Source: Actinidia chinensis
Lineage: Eukaryota > Streptophyta > Magnoliopsida > Ericales > Actinidiaceae
Assembly: GCA_009663005.1 (NCBI GenBank)
Contig: CM018915.1
Coordinates: forward strand, 2,956,828-2,966,827
Reading direction: 5' to 3'
Length of the DNA: 10,000 nt
Positions 6,939 to 10,000 of the stretch are shown here, in pieces. The first letter of the stretch is position 1, and every line of letters begins with the position of its first letter. The notes beneath the pieces were generated by a model. The model did not search any database and had not been told where the DNA came from. It was given only the letters and a program-made list of their open reading frames with translations. The position numbers and the translations under genes are program-made.

Positions 6939-9900
6939 TTAACAGGGAAAACAAAACATTTACATAGTGCACACATTCTCTGCAACTTGGGCATCTGAGG
7001 TCACAGAGAACAGCACCAGCAGATGTCACATCACCATGGACTTGAGACGTTTCTGAGGGGCGTCATTCAAAACTTCATAAACGTCCATCTGAGAGTGGCG
7101 GGCCAAGATGAGCAAACATATGGGGCAACTGCAAGAGAGAGGAGAGAAGCTCAGATTCTGATTCGAAATTAAAACTGTGGGAAGAAACACCAAATAACTA
7201 TAACCTTAAATTGCTGGAAATCACAGAAAGTAGTGCATTTTAGTAATTCAGTAACAAGCTTGACCAAATCACCAGCTACCAACGTTAGCATGTGACCGAA
7301 TTACCGTCTAGAACCAGCATTTGCTCACGCGCACTCACACAGGCGCCAGCATCATGATTTTAGTTGGAATTTAGAAGGCTAATTTACTAAATGACCACAC
7401 ATCTTGAGTTTTGTTTAACATGCTATTTTTCATACGCAGGGAAACCCTAATTACCACAGAAATCCGCAGTAGTACTTATGGTTACCTGTCATAATTTAAA
7501 AAGAAAAGACAGTTATTCAGAGGATCTATAGTGTTTTCCGCTTCAAGAATGATTAAAGTGAGGAATGATCTTTGACAATGCTTGTCCAAAATCTACTCAC
7601 AACATAAGACAGGGAATGTACTAGCTCCGGGAGTCATTCCAGCTGAAAACCAAACATCCATCTAAAGAACATGGTAATGTGTCGGCCTTGGTGTCCCCTA
7701 TCAGGAAAACATGGATTAAAACAATCAAAGTTCAATATATTCCCATTGTGAAAGAAAGATATCAAGATAGATTTCACAATGTACATGGGGACGGAAGTGG
7801 AACACAAGGACTAACACTTGTGTTACCACATCAGACAAGAACCAGACACTAGCATTATCGAACAAACAATAACAAACATTCAAGTATACTAAAATGCAAG
7901 AACCAAACACTTGCATACACACAAATTAAATGACATTAGAAGATAGATTATTCATCGCCAATCTACTTTTTGAATGAAATACCACAAGTCTATGGTAAGA
8001 CTTACAATCATGCCAGCAATTGTGCACAATGAAAAATGTTGTTCCGTGAGACAAACTTTTGTCGATCAACCGTTCCTGCATAATGTACAAAACTTTAAAT
8101 ACTCTCTTTATTCAACGCGACCAATAAGGTAAACATACAGGACTTCCATAAGATTGCTAACATGGTGGAACATTGTCAGTGATCCCGGCGGGAAAAATTC
8201 TGTTATGGGATTTTTCTGTCAGCAACAATTCAACAAACTTGGGGCACAATTCTCGTAAAGGGAACTTCAAGCCTGCATAATTACAGGAAACACTTTACCA
8301 CTCTTTCGCTCACCAAAGCAGGGAGGATAAAGATCACCCAAGGCATATTGGTTAGAAAAAAAAAACCTAAAATTTGAATCAAGTTCAAATGCTTAGAACT
8401 TGCGTTGAACTGTGATTCACTGACTCCATCCCTGGAAAAATTCAAAGGCATTATGACCAACAAGAAGTGACAAATTGCCAGTGTACATGGTGACGAGACA
8501 AGCACAAATAAATTTAGAACTAATCAAAAGAAAATAAAAACACATGCATGTCAGGTGAGTTGAGTTATGTTGTAGAGAGCATTGTCAATTAATAGATACA
8601 GCGCAATAATGCAATTTTTAAACTGTGATGTAACGAAAAAACATATGTGATCTGTGTCCTTTGACAAATGAATAATGCATTTTAAAAGTTGCCACATTAT
8701 CAATTCTAGTGCAGGATACCTGGCCAGGGTGATTTTCAATATTTTTTTTGCCTACTGCTTTTATTTTTAGGGTACAATGGGTGTTTTACAACGACACGAG
8801 TATTTCATGCATGGAAAAAAGGTGGGGTGTATGCATTCGTATAAGTGAACTCAACTCCGGCACATGTCCATCCAGTAATGTCGACACAAAAAACCATAAA
8901 GTGTTGATTGTACAAAGGTAGGACTTCAAAAGTTATAGTTGTCTATAAATTGCATGTGATACTATGAATGGAAGTTCCATGTCATCATTAAATGTACGTC
9001 AATGTAGACTACAACGAAGCTAATCTGAAGCTAGGCAGTAGGAGTTAAGATATAAAATTCCTTAAGGGAGGGATATAATAATCAAAACTCTAAGGTCACA
9101 TTAATGCGCCTACAGATTTCTAATTTTTACAAAGAACAAATTTCACATTCATGGCAAGTACACTGTATGCAACTTAAATAAAAAAAAGAAGCCAGAGACA
9201 GACAATTAAACCTGGTAGGTTACAGTGAAGATACTTTTCACTGGCCAAACGGAGAGAGAAGAAAGAAAAAACAAATACCTGAAAATAATGATTTGACAGG
9301 CTTCTTTTTCCTGAACTGTATAGAAATCCAGCAAAACCAGCTCCCTGAAATGGAAGGAAAAAAGTCTCACTTTTGATCTCCAAGTTTAATTCATAAATCC
9401 TACAACTGAACTGAACTGAATCACAAGCATAATCTAAGTGGCATCAGTATTAAAAATCCATAATCACCAGAATTGTAACAAGAGAAACAAAAGAAATCAG
9501 TGGATGCAAAGCACGCAACAATGTACAAAAGTTGTATTAAACGTATATTCAACCTATTATGCCTTCATTCTTCTGGGTCAGAAACACGGCTTTTAAATAG
9601 GGAATCACTCATCTCAACTTTAGCGATTGCGTGCGGCGCATGCCCTAATAACGGAATGAAATCAGTGGCCCGTCCTCGATGCTCAAGACTAGAATCAGAA
9701 TAATAAGGCAAAATAATTTTACCAACAGGAAAAAGGAATATGAATCACAGAAAACTTCATGCTGAAGTTCGTTCATTAAACTTTGGGTGATATGCATATT
9801 GAGGGGCGTTAGGATATAAGAACTGAGAAGATTGCAAATTTATTACGCATTTTTTAAAGGACTAAACTCGCTTCTAAAAATATTAAAATAAAGTAAAGTT

Positions 9901-10000
9901 AGGCAAGAGATATAGTCAGTAGATGACAACAGATGAGTAAAAAGATTAGCTTGTTACCGCCAGCAATTGATGGTATCTCAGACTGGCCTAGGAAGAGCCA
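6939..10000 (-). pseudogene. ARGONAUTE (AGO4/6/9 clade), PIWI half, frameshifted
   Basis: AGO4-clade proteins bind 24-nt siRNAs and guide DNA methylation. Reading leftward, nine exons are recognised: 10000-9958 (GQSEIPSIAG), 9688-9554 (RTQS, KVEM and DSLFK in pieces), 9344-9279 (SSGKR, then a stretch matching QIIIF), 8431-8367 (DGVSESQFN), 8272-8162 (CPKFV, then TDNVPP), 8075-8006 (start of GTVVD.., then NN.F.CA), 7642 to about 7550 (GMT.., then VL), 7485-7455 (STT, ISV in another frame) and 7128-6939 (AHL, FMKF, HGDVTSAGAV, tail near MFFC and stop). Most introns keep AG acceptors and GT donors; the donor after 8162 is a changed GTTAGC, and the intron at 8432-9278 is long. The tail after AHL, with HGDVTSAGAV, is AGO4-like rather than AGO1-like. 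The second catalytic Asp (in RDG) and the catalytic His (in AHL) are visible; the first Asp lies beyond the right edge. Most exons need one or more frame changes, so no intact PIWI frame survives. Exon order and splice sites rule out a processed copy. Confidence 0.9.

Noticed and set aside
7027..7128. A possible terminal exon reading CPICLL then LARHSQMDVYEVL on the minus strand
   Set aside because: It is the wrong frame of the ARGONAUTE last exon. Nucleotides around it match the family's AHL, AAQM, FMKF and SHG segments in other frames, and HGDVTSAGAV follows.
8006..8075. A continuous frame reading ERLIDKSLSHGTTFF on the minus strand
   Set aside because: It is open by chance. The segment aligns to the AGO stretch GTVVD..RNN.F.CAHAGMI when frame changes are allowed, and that exon sits between two other AGO exons.
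8713..8751. An exon-like block ending HPGQ before a GTATCC donor on the minus strand
   Set aside because: It lies inside the intron between two AGO exons whose sequences join directly in the family (IIF then RDGVSE), so nothing should be encoded here.
9174..9278. Extension of the AGO exon through a small exon ending EKYLHCNLP on the minus strand
   Set aside because: The family sequence continues instead at 8431. The donor CAG|GTATTTG at 9279 is good, and the intron to the alternative acceptor would be under 40 bp.
1..10000. tRNA, rRNA, CRISPR array or bacterial-type operon features
   Set aside because: None was seen. The sequence has plant-type introns and repeats.

Overview
The window looks like nuclear DNA of a flowering plant, most likely a eudicot. 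It is AT-rich, has short exons bounded by long AT-rich introns, carries plant-type telomere-repeat motifs, and is studded with small foldback transposon-like repeats. The identifiable genes are recognised by plant-type protein motifs. No intact protein-coding gene can be supported. The organism itself cannot be named from the sequence.

Layout: (1) 1-832, minus strand: the N-terminal part of what looks like a RINT1/TIP20 (MAG2-like) vesicle-tethering gene. It has a long first exon, a 98-bp second exon broken by frameshifts, and an intron running off the left edge. (2) About 900-5390: gene-poor sequence with two copies of a 138-bp palindromic MITE-like element, a degenerate 60-bp repeat, a purine-rich tract, a 260-bp foldback element, a telomere-like motif, a degenerate element ending in a CTCCGCCA-like terminus, and a 378-bp element with CCGG-containing terminal inverted repeats. 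(3) 5399-6090, plus strand: a broken copy of the urease accessory protein gene UreF, with a 14-bp tandem duplication, an in-frame stop and several frameshifts. (4) 6318-6534: another repeat-like segment with a strong hairpin. (5) 6939-10000, minus strand: nine exons covering the PIWI-domain half of an ARGONAUTE gene of the AGO4/6/9 clade. It has recognisable splice sites, but frameshifts or stops occur in most of the exons. The 5' part lies beyond the right edge.

The three genes have no common pathway: vesicle tethering, nickel-enzyme maturation, and RNA-directed DNA methylation. The shared theme is that all three are damaged while exon order, and in the ARGONAUTE relic the splice sites, survive. 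Two readings fit. The segment may be an old duplicated block losing its redundant genes. Alternatively part of the damage, especially in the ARGONAUTE exons where single-base indels outnumber substitutions, may be base-calling error in a long-read assembly. The sequence alone does not settle this.
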